DNA of 64,000 bases from Chryseobacterium takakiae (GCF_900129385.1 NZ_FQVO01000012.1:1-64000), one strand, 5' to 3'. Positions 36,989 to 46,535 are shown, counted from the first letter of the stretch. Numbers and translations are program-made. The notes: a model not told the origin generated them from the letters alone.

Positions 36989-37696
36989 ATGACATTAATA
37001 CCGATGAATATCATATTAGCATCAACTTCTACACTTTTTGGCGGAGAATATCTGGGATATTTAAAAGAAGAAATCATTAACCTTTTTCAAGGAATTGATG
37101 AAATTATTTTTATTCCCTTTGCCAGACCGGGAGGAATTTCACACGATGATTATACACAAAAAGCACGCTCTTTCTTTGAAAAAATCAACATTAAAGTAAG
37201 AGGACTTCATGAGTTTGCTGATAAAGCAGCAGCGTTAAACAATGCAAAAGGATTCTTTACCGGAGGCGGAAATACTTTTCTATTGGTGAAAACCTTACAT
37301 GAAGAGAATCTGATGTCAGTATTGAAAAATAATGTAGAAACCGGAAAACCTTATTTGGGATGCAGCGCCGGAAGCAACATCGGCGGACAGAACATGAAAA
37401 CCACCAACGATATGCCGATTGTTTATCCATCAAGCTTTGAATGTATGGGATTGGTACCGTTCAACATCAATCCGCATTATCTGGATCCGAATCCTGAACT
37501 TAAGCACAACGGCGAAACAAGAGAAACCAGAATTAAAGAATTTCTTACCCAAAACGACCTAAAAGTAATCGGGCTCCGTGAAGGAAACTGGATCAGAAAA
37601 ATTGGAGACAGAATTACCGTTGAAGGTACAGAACTTACCAGGATTTTTGAAAAAGGAAAAGAAACTTATGAGATTGAACCTGGAACGCAATTGTAA
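36989..37696 (+). CDS. pepE: dipeptidase E (aspartyl dipeptidase, family S51)
   Basis: PepE cleaves dipeptides with N-terminal aspartate. The 235-residue protein matches the family: NIILASTSTLFGGEYLGYL, GFFTGGGNTFLLV, the nucleophile Ser126 in YLGCSAGSNI, and His163 in FNINPHYLDPN, followed by ETRETRIKEFL and GLREGNWI. The second in-frame ATG at 37004 (MNIILAS) is an equally good start. It is cytoplasmic and monocistronic. Confidence 0.93.
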   Translation: MTLIPMNIILASTSTLFGGEYLGYLKEEIINLFQGIDEIIFIPFARPGGISHDDYTQKARSFFEKINIKVRGLHEFADKAAALNNAKGFFTGGGNTFLLVKTLHEENLMSVLKNNVETGKPYLGCSAGSNIGGQNMKTTNDMPIVYPSSFECMGLVPFNINPHYLDPNPELKHNGETRETRIKEFLTQNDLKVIGLREGNWIRKIGDRITVEGTELTRIFEKGKETYEIEPGTQL

Positions 37697-37792
37697 TTTT
37701 ATTTTTAATTATATTTGAATGAAGAGAATATGATATACTCCTATTCAGTAAAGTGCTTTTATAGACTTTATATAAATCTATCATATTAAGCA

Positions 37793-37818
37793 TGTCATGC
37801 TTAGCTTGTCGAAGCATC
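37793..37818 (-). repeat. short hairpin repeat of the AGA/TGACA family (minus)
   Basis: On the minus strand it reads GATGCTTCGACAAGCTAAGC and then ATGACA, with arms ATGCTT and AAGCAT. It lies in the leader of the DD-carboxypeptidase gene. Confidence 0.5.
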
Positions 37819-37842
37819 AATAACTTAGAAACCAAAAATGCA

Positions 37843-39213
37843 ATGAGAAAAACATTAGCTGTCCTTACTTTATCCGTGCAGTTCATTTTCGCCCAGGACC
37901 TATCCCAGAAACTGGATGAAGCTACAAAAAATCTGATGAATTCTTCAGCAGCCATTTCGTCAAACTTATCATTTTACGTGGCGGACGAAAGCGGAAATTT
38001 TATTTATGACTATCAGGGAAACAAAGGACTGTCTACAGCTTCTACTCAGAAAATATTTACTGCCGCAGCGGCTCTTGAAGTATTAGGCAAAAACTATACT
38101 TATAGAACAACAGCTGGTTATTCGGGAAGTATTTCCGGGGGAAATTTAAAAGGAGACTTCATTATTACCTCCACAGGCGATCCGACGCTTGGAAGTTGGC
38201 GTTATGATGCTTATAAACCGGAAAATTTTAAACAAAAACTCATTGAAGCCATAAAAAAAGCCGGCATCACAAAAATTTCAGGGGATCTTGTAATTGATGA
38301 TTCTTATTTTGACCACCAGACAATTCCCGGAGGCTGGCCGTGGGATGATCTTGGAAACTATTACGGAGCCGGAGTCTGGGGCGTCAATTGGCGCGAAAAC
38401 CAGTTTGATATCAATATCAGCGGAAATGAATTCAAAAGTTTTTCTTATCCTTTGGAAGGTGTACAATGGCTTAATGATGTGAAGGTGGGCGGAACCTCAG
38501 ACCAAAGCCTGATTTTTACAGCACCACATTCCAATGTGGCTTTGATAAACGGAACACTGCCTTCCAAAACAGTAACGGTATCAGGAGCTACACCCAATCC
38601 TCCGTTACAGCTTGGTGTAGAGATAAAGCAATGGCTGCAGCAGGAAGGAATCGAACTTTCCGGTAAAACAGTTACCAATTCCCAATTGGAAATCGAAGGT
38701 AAAAAAACAGTAAGCTTTTCTAAAAATAACACAATTTTCACCTACGAATCTCCAACAATGGATAAGATCATCTATTGGTTTTTAAGAAAGAGCATCAATC
38801 TTTACGGGGAAACATTAATTAAAACATTAGGCAAAGAGAAAAAAGGAAATCCAAATTTTAAAAGCGGTGTAGCGTTCCTGAAAGAATTCTGGAAGTCGAA
38901 AGGAATTAATCCCAACATGATTAATTTTGCCGACGGAAGCGGACTTTCCCCACAAAATTACGTAGCCGCAAGAGCCGAAGTACAGGCATTGATTTATGCT
39001 AAAAAACAACCCTGGTTCGAATCTTATTATGATGGATTTCCAACTCAGGATAACGGAATGAAAATGAAAAGCGGAACCATGAGAGACACTAAATCTTTTG
39101 CAGGATTTCATACTTCCAGAGACGGAAAAAAATACGTATTTTCCATCATCATCAATAATTATCAGGGAAGCGGAAGCGCAGAGCTGCAGAAAATCCTGAA
39201 TGTTTTAAAATAA
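37843..39213 (+). CDS. dacB: D-alanyl-D-alanine carboxypeptidase/endopeptidase (PBP4, family S13)
   Basis: PBP4-type enzymes trim or cut peptidoglycan peptides in the periplasm and bind penicillin. From the ATG at 37843 there are 456 residues. A signal peptide (MRKTLAVLTLSVQFIFAQ) is followed by the active-site SxxK as Ser67-Thr-Gln-Lys70 (STASTQKIF). The large extra domain typical of S13 contains FIITSTGDPTLGS, DDSYFD and WPWDDLGNYYGAG. The second motif region is DGSGLSPQNY, and the KTG-like triad appears as KSGTM. The frame is open 17 codons upstream, but that part overlaps a repeat. The histidine kinase follows after 6 bases. Confidence 0.93.
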   Translation: MRKTLAVLTLSVQFIFAQDLSQKLDEATKNLMNSSAAISSNLSFYVADESGNFIYDYQGNKGLSTASTQKIFTAAAALEVLGKNYTYRTTAGYSGSISGGNLKGDFIITSTGDPTLGSWRYDAYKPENFKQKLIEAIKKAGITKISGDLVIDDSYFDHQTIPGGWPWDDLGNYYGAGVWGVNWRENQFDINISGNEFKSFSYPLEGVQWLNDVKVGGTSDQSLIFTAPHSNVALINGTLPSKTVTVSGATPNPPLQLGVEIKQWLQQEGIELSGKTVTNSQLEIEGKKTVSFSKNNTIFTYESPTMDKIIYWFLRKSINLYGETLIKTLGKEKKGNPNFKSGVAFLKEFWKSKGINPNMINFADGSGLSPQNYVAARAEVQALIYAKKQPWFESYYDGFPTQDNGMKMKSGTMRDTKSFAGFHTSRDGKKYVFSIIINNYQGSGSAELQKILNVLK

Positions 39214-39219
39214 TCTGCT

Positions 39220-40374
39220 TTGAGAAAATCAATATTTGCCAGACTTAATAACTGGATCATTTTTGTCCTGATGACTATTGTTGTCCTGACTATTGTGATC
39301 GCCTCCACCATTCTTATCAATTTTCTCCGTAAGGAAGAGATTAAAAGGGTTGATATTTTGGTAAGCGCCTTAAAATTTCAGCAGGAAGTGGATAATCCTA
39401 ATTTAGAAGTTCAGGCATTGCTTTTACAGATTTACAGTTCAAATACAACCATTCCGGTTATCATTTTAGATGAAAATGATAATGTGATTGAACATAAGAA
39501 TCTGCCTAAAGACGTAGAAAATAATTCCGGTCAGATTGTTGCTTTAGCAAAGAAAATGGGCAAGAGCTATCCTCCTATTGTAATTGAAATTGCAAAAGGA
39601 GATAAACAGATCGTTTTTTATGATAATTCTCCATTGCTGAATAATCTCAGGTATTCTCCCTACATTCTTGGCTTTTTTATTTTGTGTTATTTCCTGTTTT
39701 CGTTCTGGTTTTTCAGGACCATTAAGAAAACGGATGAGGGCTATCTTTGGGCCGGACTTGCCAAAGAAACCGCGCACCAGATCGGAACTCCTTTATCATC
39801 AATGATCGGCTGGATGGAAATCATGAAGCTGGATGATCCCGAATCGGAAGGTATTCATGAAATCGAAAAAGATATTGAACGATTAAAAACCATTTCGGAA
39901 AGGTTTTCCAAGATCGGTTCTGTTCCCGAGCTGAATGATACGGATTTTAACGCAACCATTCAGGAGAATTATGATTATTTAAAAACAAGGATTTCCCGGA
40001 AAATCAATTTCGGACTGCATCTTCCGAATTATACCATTTCCGTACCGCACAATAAGATCCTAATGAGCTGGGTTATTGAAAACCTGGTGAAAAATGCCGT
40101 TGATGCCATGAAAGGGGAAGGTTCGCTTTCCATTTCGGTAATCGAGAGAAATAAAAATATTATAGTAGAAGTTCAGGATACCGGAAGCGGAATGACAAAA
40201 CAGCAGGCACTGAATGCTTTCAAACCCGGATATTCTACTAAAAAACGCGGTTGGGGGTTAGGCTTGTCACTTGCAAGAAGGGTAGTACAGGAATACCATA
40301 AAGGCGATATCAAAATTGCCCAGACTGAAGTGGGAAAAGGAACGACTTTTAGAATTACAGTTAAGAAAGCATGA
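39220..40374 (+). CDS. sensor histidine kinase
   Basis: The 384-residue protein starts at TTG (39220); the next ATG falls inside the first membrane helix and would spoil it. Helix 1 spans about 11-36, a periplasmic sensor follows to about 145, and helix 2 lies at 146-165 (SPYILGFFILCYFLFSFWFF). The kinase core has the H-box ETAHQIGTPLSS with His186, the N-box ENLVKNAVDAM, G1 DTGSGM and G2 GWGLGLS. It follows the PBP4 gene by 6 bases. Its TGA overlaps the ATG of the next gene (ATGA), so all three are cotranscribed. No response regulator is adjacent. Envelope stress sensing is a guess from the PBP4 neighbour. Confidence 0.92.
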   Translation: MRKSIFARLNNWIIFVLMTIVVLTIVIASTILINFLRKEEIKRVDILVSALKFQQEVDNPNLEVQALLLQIYSSNTTIPVIILDENDNVIEHKNLPKDVENNSGQIVALAKKMGKSYPPIVIEIAKGDKQIVFYDNSPLLNNLRYSPYILGFFILCYFLFSFWFFRTIKKTDEGYLWAGLAKETAHQIGTPLSSMIGWMEIMKLDDPESEGIHEIEKDIERLKTISERFSKIGSVPELNDTDFNATIQENYDYLKTRISRKINFGLHLPNYTISVPHNKILMSWVIENLVKNAVDAMKGEGSLSISVIERNKNIIVEVQDTGSGMTKQQALNAFKPGYSTKKRGWGLGLSLARRVVQEYHKGDIKIAQTEVGKGTTFRITVKKA

Positions 40375-41232
40375 TAAAAAGAATATTGGTGGTATTATTG
40401 TTTTTAACTTTTTTACAGTGTTAATTCACAAATTAGAAACGAGATTTTAATTCTTACAGATACAATAGATCATATTTTTGAAAAACTTCCATTCGATCAT
40501 TTTTCAGATGAAGATATTAAAACAATTGAGCGGCTCCAAAAAGTAAGGCAACAATTTCAGTTAAAAGTAGAAGACGATGAATTGGTGTACATATATAAAA
40601 GTGAATTTAAACCCAGAATTAAAAATGAGGCTTTACAGGAAATATATAAGAGAAAAAATATTAATAAAGTAAAACTTTTTAAGGAAACAGTTCATCAGAC
40701 GGATCAATTGGAAGGTTTATCGTTAGAATCTTATCCGCTCCAAAGCATTTTTTTTGATGAAATTACTGATGATAAACGTAATATTAACCTTATTAAGGAT
40801 CTTACAGCGTATATTTTTAATTCAAAACCATTAAATATTCCTTTAATTGAAAACATTACCCATAAAATTCCGAAAAATCAATGGTATTATAATAAAGTAA
40901 AAGAAATATTATTTGAATACAAATCTAAATACTTGCTAGAATATTTAGCTGGATTTAGAAATTCAGATGATATAGAGTTGATTAAAAGTTATGGGAAAGA
41001 TTCTTATTTTGCTATTCAAAAATTTTCTTCGGTAGAATTTCTACCATTTTTAGAATCAATGGCTGAAAAAGAAAGCAGTGATTATGAATATCTTTCTACT
41101 GTCGCCAAATTGTGTCATCATCAAAAATCAGGACATTTAATTAATACTGTTTTTAATGTTCTGAAGAATAGTAATTATGACACGGATTTATTTAAATCTT
41201 ACCTATACAATAATAAATGCCCTATACAATAA
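40371..41232 (+). pseudogene. secreted protein gene with a frameshift in the signal peptide
   Basis: The ATG at 40371 overlaps the kinase stop (ATGA) and encodes MIKRILVVLLFLTF, but this frame stops at TGT-TAA about 40 bases later. The long downstream frame has no good start: its first candidates are TTG and GTG at 40582 and 40585. Removing one T from the six-T run in ACTTTTTTACAG joins the two into MIKRILVVLLFLTFYSVNSQ and onward, a complete signal peptide ending in N-S-Q, then about 270 residues in one frame. The protein part (IRNEILILTDTIDHIF, YLAGFRNSDDIELIKSYGKD, HHQKSGHLINTVFNVL) looks helical and is not known to me. It may be a true disruption, a phase-variable tract, or a base-calling error. 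Confidence 0.7.
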
Positions 41233-41317
41233 GTAATAAATTTTGAAGTTTGGTGAACGGAGAACCTTTTTATTTATATTTTTATAGCCTTTCTTCAGAA
41301 TCCAGATATAGAAGTTT

Positions 41318-41336
41318 AGATGCTTTCAGCATGACA
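41318..41336. repeat. short hairpin repeat of the AGA/TGACA family
   Basis: AGA-TGCT-TTC-AGCA-TGACA: the shortest copy, with four-base arms. Confidence 0.5.
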
Positions 41337-41365
41337 AACTGCAGTTATTCTATTGTACATCATAA

Positions 41366-41424
41366 TTCCCCTCCTCCGGAGGGGTGGCAAAAATTTCTTA
41401 GAAATTTTTGACGGGGTGGTTTTA
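41366..41424 (+). repeat. GGGGTGG/GACGGGG spacer repeat (copy 2)
   Basis: CCTCCTCCGGAGGGGTGG, a core hairpin (AAAAATTTCT with AGAAATTTTT), then GACGGGGTGGTTTT. It precedes structured-element copy C by 110 bases. Confidence 0.65.
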
Positions 41425-41533
41425 AAAACAATACTATAACCTGTGGATGGAGAATAGTAAATTTTGCTTCACAAGTGAATCTTCTGATCGTTAAATTCAC
41501 AATTAACTCTCAGAAATTGGCGATTCACTTCTC

Positions 41534-41635
41534 CTAGCCCCGATTGCAGAGAAAATCCTTTTTGCAGGCTCCGTCAGGCTCAGCCTGACCGCGGTGGCAG
41601 CAAAAAGATTGTAACGGAAAGCGGGAAAAAGCTCC
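41534..41635 (+). ncRNA. structured intergenic element, possibly Flavo-1-like RNA (copy C)
   Basis: The ends CTAGCCCCGATTGCAG and ACGGAAAGCGGGAAAAAGCT pair as CCCG/CGGG. The inner part has ATCCTTTTTGC with GCAAAAAGATT and a perfect hairpin GTCAGGCT-C-AGCCTGAC. This is the most canonical-looking copy. It lies between the frameshifted gene and a minus-strand terminator, in a 480-base spacer without genes. Confidence 0.6.
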
Positions 41636-41666
41636 TTAAAAAAATACCTGATTTATTTCAAAAACA

Positions 41667-41689
41667 AAAGCGGAGAAAATTCCCCGCTT
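41667..41689 (-). terminator. terminator of the M61 peptidase gene
   Basis: AAGCGGGG and CTCCGCTT arms read on the minus strand and T-rich sequence follows. Confidence 0.65.
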
Positions 41690-41712
41690 GATTTATTACT
41701 TATTTCATTATA

Positions 41713-43569
41713 TTATTTCTTTCCCGTAAGCCACTGATCCTGAAGCTTCTTTTCTTCCGGTGTCGGATTGGCTTTAAACTGTAAATTTTCAATGGTCATT
41801 TTATCAAGAACCGCTTTACCTTTAAGATCAATCTTTTCAGATTTTCCGCCGTTGTCCCTAAGAACCGTTACCGTTACATTCTGGCCTTCTTTAATCGTTT
41901 TGGAATAATTAATAAAATCCTGAACGTTCTGGATATTGATTGTTTTTCCGTCCAGAGCTACAATCTTATCAGTAATTTTAAATCCGATACTTTTTGCGAA
42001 AGGTGAAAGTGCAGAGCTCTCATCAAATACAAAAGTATTGGTTTTTTCATCGTAGCCTGTCTGGTTCGGATCTTTGATAAACCAGAAAATCGGCGGCGTT
42101 TCCTGCTTCTTCAGCTCAACACCCACCATATTCAGGTATTGTGCATAAGGAGTCGGCTGGCTTCCCGCAATATATTTGTTATAGAAATCTCTTACCTGAG
42201 GATATCCGGTTACGGCTACCAGTTCATCAATAAGCTTGTCATCTTTAAACGGCTTGTTTTCACCGAATCGCTGAGACAGTTTCCGGATCATATCACGATA
42301 TCCCATTTCCCCGTTGGAAAGCTTTCTAAGCTCGATATCCAGACACATGGCCAACAATGCTCCTTTTTCATAAACATTTCTGTACTGGTCCTTATATTCG
42401 TCCAGAAGAACATTTTTACTCATCACCGTGAACGGCATCGTGTCGTTGTAGTTCTTTGAATTGGTAATTTTTTCGTTCATTCTCTGAAGGAATTCATCTC
42501 TTGTAATCAGCCCTTCCTGGATCTGGAAAAGGTTGGCGAAGTATTCGGTTCCGCCTTCATACATCCAAAGGTGTTGAGACATTTTCGGGTCTGCATAATC
42601 AAAATAATGGATTTCTTCAGAATGCGTTTTCAACGGATTTACCGTATGGAAAAACTCATGCGAAACGACGTCGGTAATGGTTTTGTCGATGGCTTCCTTC
42701 GGCATCATTTCAGGAAGCACGACACTGGTAGATTCATGATGTTCCAGCGCTCCGAATCCTTTGATCTGCGGCCCGTCTCCACCGGCAAGATACAGCATGA
42801 TGGCGTATTTTTTATTGGTATTCATATCACCCAGAAATTTCTTTTGGGCAACCACCATTTTTTCAAGATTATCTTTAAAATCTGTCGCTTTATATTTTCC
42901 GGAAGGAGAGTACACACCCAATACCAGATCCATGCCTCCTGCATTGAAGGTGATATAATCCGGTTTGGTGTACATTAATGGGGAGTCGGTAACTTTTGCA
43001 TAATTGGCCAGCGTAAAGGTGTCCGTAGCGTCCGACTTATCCTGATCTACCAAAGCCGTTGTCCCATAAAAATCGGCAGGCTTCTGAATGACCAGTTGAT
43101 AAGGAACATCCTGCATATTGTCGATGTATCCTACAAATCCGTGGGTGTTGATCAGGTAAACTTTGCCTGCTTCAATATCCGTTCCGGATGGCGAGAAAAC
43201 AGCCTTGTGCTTTGAAGTATCCATTTCATCATCGAAACTGTCGTTTACCAGATAGGTTACTTTGGATAGATTCTGTGCATTTTTTAGAGCATAGGTATTG
43301 TCATTAACTTTTGTAAATGCAATTTCTTTTCCTTTGTTGTCTAAGAATTTAATGCCTTCCACAAATCTCCCGTAATCGTCTACGGAATAGGTCCCGGGTA
43401 CCGTTTTAGGAAAATGAAACTTCACATCACCTGATTTCATTTTCGGAAATTCCATGGTTACGGCTACTTTATCGTCTTTAACGTTCACAAGATCGATTGT
43501 AGTTTTAATCGACTGGGCATTCACCAGAAACGCAGTTAAAACGCCTAAGCTAAGTGCTATTTTTTTCAT
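41713..43569 (-). CDS. M61-family (glycyl aminopeptidase-like) peptidase with PDZ domain
   Basis: The 618-residue protein has a signal peptide (MKKIALSLGVLTAFLVNAQ), an N-terminal beta domain, and a thermolysin-like zinc site with HEFFH at 304-308 and the third ligand Glu338 in MYEGGTEYF. A C-terminal PDZ domain (about 495-590) holds GVELKKQETPP, LSPFAKSIGFKITDKIVALDG and NVTVTVLRDNGG. M61 enzymes remove N-terminal residues, with preference for Gly or Ala in studied members. This one is probably periplasmic. It is next to the M1 peptidase on the same strand, 126 bases away with a terminator between, so transcription is separate. Confidence 0.93.
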   Translation of the reverse strand: MKKIALSLGVLTAFLVNAQSIKTTIDLVNVKDDKVAVTMEFPKMKSGDVKFHFPKTVPGTYSVDDYGRFVEGIKFLDNKGKEIAFTKVNDNTYALKNAQNLSKVTYLVNDSFDDEMDTSKHKAVFSPSGTDIEAGKVYLINTHGFVGYIDNMQDVPYQLVIQKPADFYGTTALVDQDKSDATDTFTLANYAKVTDSPLMYTKPDYITFNAGGMDLVLGVYSPSGKYKATDFKDNLEKMVVAQKKFLGDMNTNKKYAIMLYLAGGDGPQIKGFGALEHHESTSVVLPEMMPKEAIDKTITDVVSHEFFHTVNPLKTHSEEIHYFDYADPKMSQHLWMYEGGTEYFANLFQIQEGLITRDEFLQRMNEKITNSKNYNDTMPFTVMSKNVLLDEYKDQYRNVYEKGALLAMCLDIELRKLSNGEMGYRDMIRKLSQRFGENKPFKDDKLIDELVAVTGYPQVRDFYNKYIAGSQPTPYAQYLNMVGVELKKQETPPIFWFIKDPNQTGYDEKTNTFVFDESSALSPFAKSIGFKITDKIVALDGKTINIQNVQDFINYSKTIKEGQNVTVTVLRDNGGKSEKIDLKGKAVLDKMTIENLQFKANPTPEEKKLQDQWLTGKK

Positions 43570-43639
43570 TGAGTTTAAAATTATAGTTAAATAGTTGCAT
43601 AAAATCCGATTTTGTTACACCAGGGTTGTTAAATTTTTC

Positions 43640-43683
43640 ATAAAAAAAAGGCAGATTCTTTGTTGAAGATTTGCCTTCTTTAT
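43640..43683 (-). terminator. terminator of the M1 peptidase gene
   Basis: On the minus strand AAGGCAAATCTT pairs imperfectly with AAGAATCTGCCTT and T7 follows. Confidence 0.75.
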
Positions 43684-43694
43684 GCTTTTTATGG

Positions 43695-45326
43695 TTATTG
43701 AATTTTTTTATACCTGATATAATAATTTTTATTGAATTGTACGGGACTGCCGCTCTTCAATTTCACCGTCTGCCACTCCTCGGTAGGGTTTATCGTTTGT
43801 TCACCGTCTATTCTTACAGGAAGTTTCAGGTTTTTTACGGCATTAGTATAACGGAATTTCAGCTCTTCACCATTTTGACTGTACTCCAGAACAGGAACTT
43901 TTACGGATCTCAGATATTGGTTAAATACACTTGAAAAATCAATTCCTGATTTTTTGGAGATATAATTTTCAATCTGTTGCGTAGTCACCGTCTGATGGTA
44001 AAAGTCTTTGTTGATTCCTCTTAAAATCTGCCTGAATTTATCGTCGTCGTTGAGGATCTGTCGGATGGTATGCAGCATACTGGCTCCTTTAGGATACATA
44101 TCGCCGCTTCCTTCGTTTCTTACCCCGTATTTGCCGATGATCGGAATATCGTTGCTCACCGTTTTATGAATTCCCTGCATATAAAGGTCCGCGGATTTTT
44201 TATTCATGAATTTTTCTGTGAAAAGCACTTCGGAATACATGGTAAATCCTTCATGAATCCACATATCTGCCTGATCTTTTGCAGTGATATTATTGGCAAA
44301 CCATTCATGCCCGCTTTCGTGGATAATGATATAATCCCAGTTTAATCCGACGCCGGTTCCAGAAAGATCATTCCCGAGATAGCCGTTGGCATATCCGTTT
44401 CCGTAGGCTACATTACTTTGGTGCTCCATACCGAGATACGGCGATTCTACAAGTTTGTAAGAATCCTCATAAAAAGGATACGGACCAAACCAGTATTCAA
44501 ACGCAGAAAGCATCGGTTTTACCTGCTGAAACTGTTTTTTAGCCTTGTCAATATTATAATCCATCACCCAGTAATCAAGATCCAGCTTACCTTTTTCTCC
44601 ATTAAAAGTATCTTTAAAATTGACATATTTTCCGATGTTGGGAATAATAGAATACGCATTGATTGGATTTTTCACTTCCCAGGTGTACGCGGTTTTATCA
44701 CCTTCCGCTTTTTTACTGATGAGCCTTCCGTTTCCTACACCAACCAGATCTTTCGGCGTAATGATTTTCATGATGACCCCGTTTTCGGGTTCATCACTCC
44801 AGATATCTTTCGTAGGAAGCCATATTGACGCTCCAATGCCTTCATCGGCAACGCTCATCCACGGATTTCCATTTTCATCTTTGGTAAATACCCATCCTCC
44901 GTCCCAGGGTGCATTTTTTGCAATTCTCGGGCTTCCGGAATAGCTAACATCAATCGTATATTTTTCTCCTTTTTTGAATGCCTTATTGGTTTTGAGCCAG
45001 ATAAAATCGCCGTCCTGCTTATAGTCTGCAATGGGAAAGCTTGCTTCCACTTTATCAGCTTTCATCGGCTGCTGAAGATCTACCTGAAATATGGGATTTT
45101 TAACATCTTTGGTGATTTCAAAGCTGATTGTATTATTTCCCTTAATGCTTTTTGTAGCAAAATCCGGTTCTACGGAAAGCTCATACTTCTTTACATCCCA
45201 GAAGTTCCTGAATTCTGTATCCGAGCCTTTTAAGGTGTCCTGTTTGGTGAAAGTTTTACCTTTTTCGAACAACTGGCCGAAAACCAATCCCGAAGCAAAT
45301 AAAAGCGTATATGAAAGTTTTTTCAT
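43695..45326 (-). CDS. M1-family metallopeptidase (aminopeptidase N-like)
   Basis: This gene encodes 543 residues from the ATG at 45326; three codons upstream only TTG is available. The signal peptide is MKKLSYTLLFASGLVFGQ. The beta-sandwich domain is followed by the exopeptidase loop as GMEHQSN (GxMEN-like, with His for the usual Asn), the zinc site HESGHEW (336-342), and the third ligand Glu359 in WIHEGFTMYSE. The C-terminal helical domain is short (about 150 residues), typical of the compact periplasmic M1 enzymes of Bacteroidota. It removes N-terminal residues from peptides, perhaps together with the M61 neighbour. Confidence 0.92.
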   Translation of the reverse strand: MKKLSYTLLFASGLVFGQLFEKGKTFTKQDTLKGSDTEFRNFWDVKKYELSVEPDFATKSIKGNNTISFEITKDVKNPIFQVDLQQPMKADKVEASFPIADYKQDGDFIWLKTNKAFKKGEKYTIDVSYSGSPRIAKNAPWDGGWVFTKDENGNPWMSVADEGIGASIWLPTKDIWSDEPENGVIMKIITPKDLVGVGNGRLISKKAEGDKTAYTWEVKNPINAYSIIPNIGKYVNFKDTFNGEKGKLDLDYWVMDYNIDKAKKQFQQVKPMLSAFEYWFGPYPFYEDSYKLVESPYLGMEHQSNVAYGNGYANGYLGNDLSGTGVGLNWDYIIIHESGHEWFANNITAKDQADMWIHEGFTMYSEVLFTEKFMNKKSADLYMQGIHKTVSNDIPIIGKYGVRNEGSGDMYPKGASMLHTIRQILNDDDKFRQILRGINKDFYHQTVTTQQIENYISKKSGIDFSSVFNQYLRSVKVPVLEYSQNGEELKFRYTNAVKNLKLPVRIDGEQTINPTEEWQTVKLKSGSPVQFNKNYYIRYKKIQ

Positions 45327-45473
45327 CTGAATCAAAAAATTATTAGACTAAAATAAAGAATTAATCAATGCTGGCATTGTTTCCATGACAAATCCGATAG
45401 ATAGGACGTGAAAAATTAATTTTTGTTACATGATTTGCAGTTATAATTTAATAATCAGCTATTTCCGCTGTGA

Positions 45474-45530
45474 ATTCCCTCTCTGGACGGGTGGCAAAAA
45501 TCGAAGATTTTCTGACGGGGCGGTTAAAAT
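45474..45530 (+). repeat. GGGTGG/GACGGGG spacer repeat (copy 3)
   Basis: CCCTCTCTGGACGGGTGG, a core hairpin (AAAAATC, GAA, GATTTTC), then GACGGGGCGG. It precedes copy D by about 57 bases. Confidence 0.6.
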
Positions 45531-45586
45531 ACAGCTACAATTCTTTACATATATTTCAGAACTATTACAACCGTAAGACAAAGATC

Positions 45587-45653
45587 CTAGCCGTGATTGC
45601 AGCGAAAATCCTTTTTGAAAAAAAGATTGCAGCGGAAAGCGCGAAAAAGCTCC
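45587..45653 (+). ncRNA. structured intergenic element, possibly Flavo-1-like RNA (copy D)
   Basis: The ends CTAGCCGTGATTGCAGCG and GCGGAAAGCGCGAAAAAGC pair as CGTG/CGCG: the second pair has changed from C-G to G-C on both sides, a compensating change relative to copy C. The internal hairpin is the shortest (ATCCTTTTT with AAAAAGATT). The whole 375-base spacer holds only this, the repeat before it and the tatC terminator. Confidence 0.6.
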
Positions 45654-45654
45654 T

Positions 45655-45686
45655 GAAAAAATCCCGCAGAAAAAATCTACGGGATA
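45655..45686 (-). terminator. terminator of tatC
   Basis: On the minus strand ATCCCGTAGA pairs with TCTGCGGGAT (one mismatch) and T6 follows. Confidence 0.75.
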
Positions 45687-45710
45687 TTATTTTCAAATGT
45701 TTTAATAATT

Positions 45711-46535
45711 TTAATCTTTTACAGCCGGCAAATTATTGGCCGCTTTCTGTACTTTTTTGTAGGTGTACGAACACATAATAATACTGAATTCATACAGCAG
45801 CAGCAAAGGAAATGCTGCCATCAGCATGCTCAGAACGTCTGCCGGAGTAATGATCGCCGCGACCACCATGATAAGAACAATAGCGTGGCGACGGTAGGTT
45901 TTCATAAACATAGGGGTTAATATCCCAATATTTGTAAGGAAATAAATAAGAACCGGAAAAAGGAAAATGACTCCCATTCCCAAAACCACCTGTAAAAACA
46001 ATGTTGTATAATCACTTAAATCATAGAGCGGAATAATGATGTCTGAAATTTTAAAGATCACTCCGAAATTAACGGCAAACGGGAGAATCAGGAAATAGCC
46101 GCATAATACACCCGTCATAAACAAAATCCATACGGAATTGATGATGAAAATAGAATTCTTTCTTTCATTGGGATGCAGGGCCGGACTGATGAATCGCCAC
46201 AGTTCCCAAACGATGTAAGGAAAAGCCAGAACAATACCGCCAAACAGGGATACTGCCATCATTACGTTGAACTGCTGGTACAATTTGCTGGCACGTACCG
46301 GGAAATCCTTAGGAAGGTGAATGCTGTCTTCACCCAAAATCATTCTTGAAAAGTGATTGACGATTTCAAAGGTGGCAAAATCGTTTCTGGTAGGACCGAA
46401 AAAAATATGATCCATAATCCAGTTGATATTAAAGCCGATAATAACCGCCGCAACAATGATGGCAAGAATCGAACGGATGAGGTGACCTCTTAATTCTCCA
46501 ATATGTCCAAGAAAAGACATGTCTTTATCACTCAC
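45711..46535 (-). CDS. tatC: Sec-independent (twin-arginine) translocase subunit TatC
   Basis: TatC is the membrane receptor for folded proteins with twin-arginine signals. The 274-residue protein has six predicted helices and the family landmarks MSFLGHIGELRGHLIRS at the N-terminus, LYQQFNVMMAVSLFGGIVLAFPYIVWELWRFISPALHPNER, and PFAVNFGVIF with the later FPVLIYFLTNIGI. Its first cytoplasmic loop is extended (residues about 40-90), as in other Bacteroidota. The start is GTG at 46535. A -7 box (TACATTTG, 46557-46564, minus) lies 22 bases before it. The alternative ATG is at 46520. tatA is not nearby. Confidence 0.94.
   Translation of the reverse strand: MSDKDMSFLGHIGELRGHLIRSILAIIVAAVIIGFNINWIMDHIFFGPTRNDFATFEIVNHFSRMILGEDSIHLPKDFPVRASKLYQQFNVMMAVSLFGGIVLAFPYIVWELWRFISPALHPNERKNSIFIINSVWILFMTGVLCGYFLILPFAVNFGVIFKISDIIIPLYDLSDYTTLFLQVVLGMGVIFLFPVLIYFLTNIGILTPMFMKTYRRHAIVLIMVVAAIITPADVLSMLMAAFPLLLLYEFSIIMCSYTYKKVQKAANNLPAVKD

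Noticed and set aside
45470-45778. Open frame of 102 codons on the plus strand
   Set aside because: It runs through the GACGGGG repeat, structured-element copy D and the end of tatC. The translation is the repeat itself.
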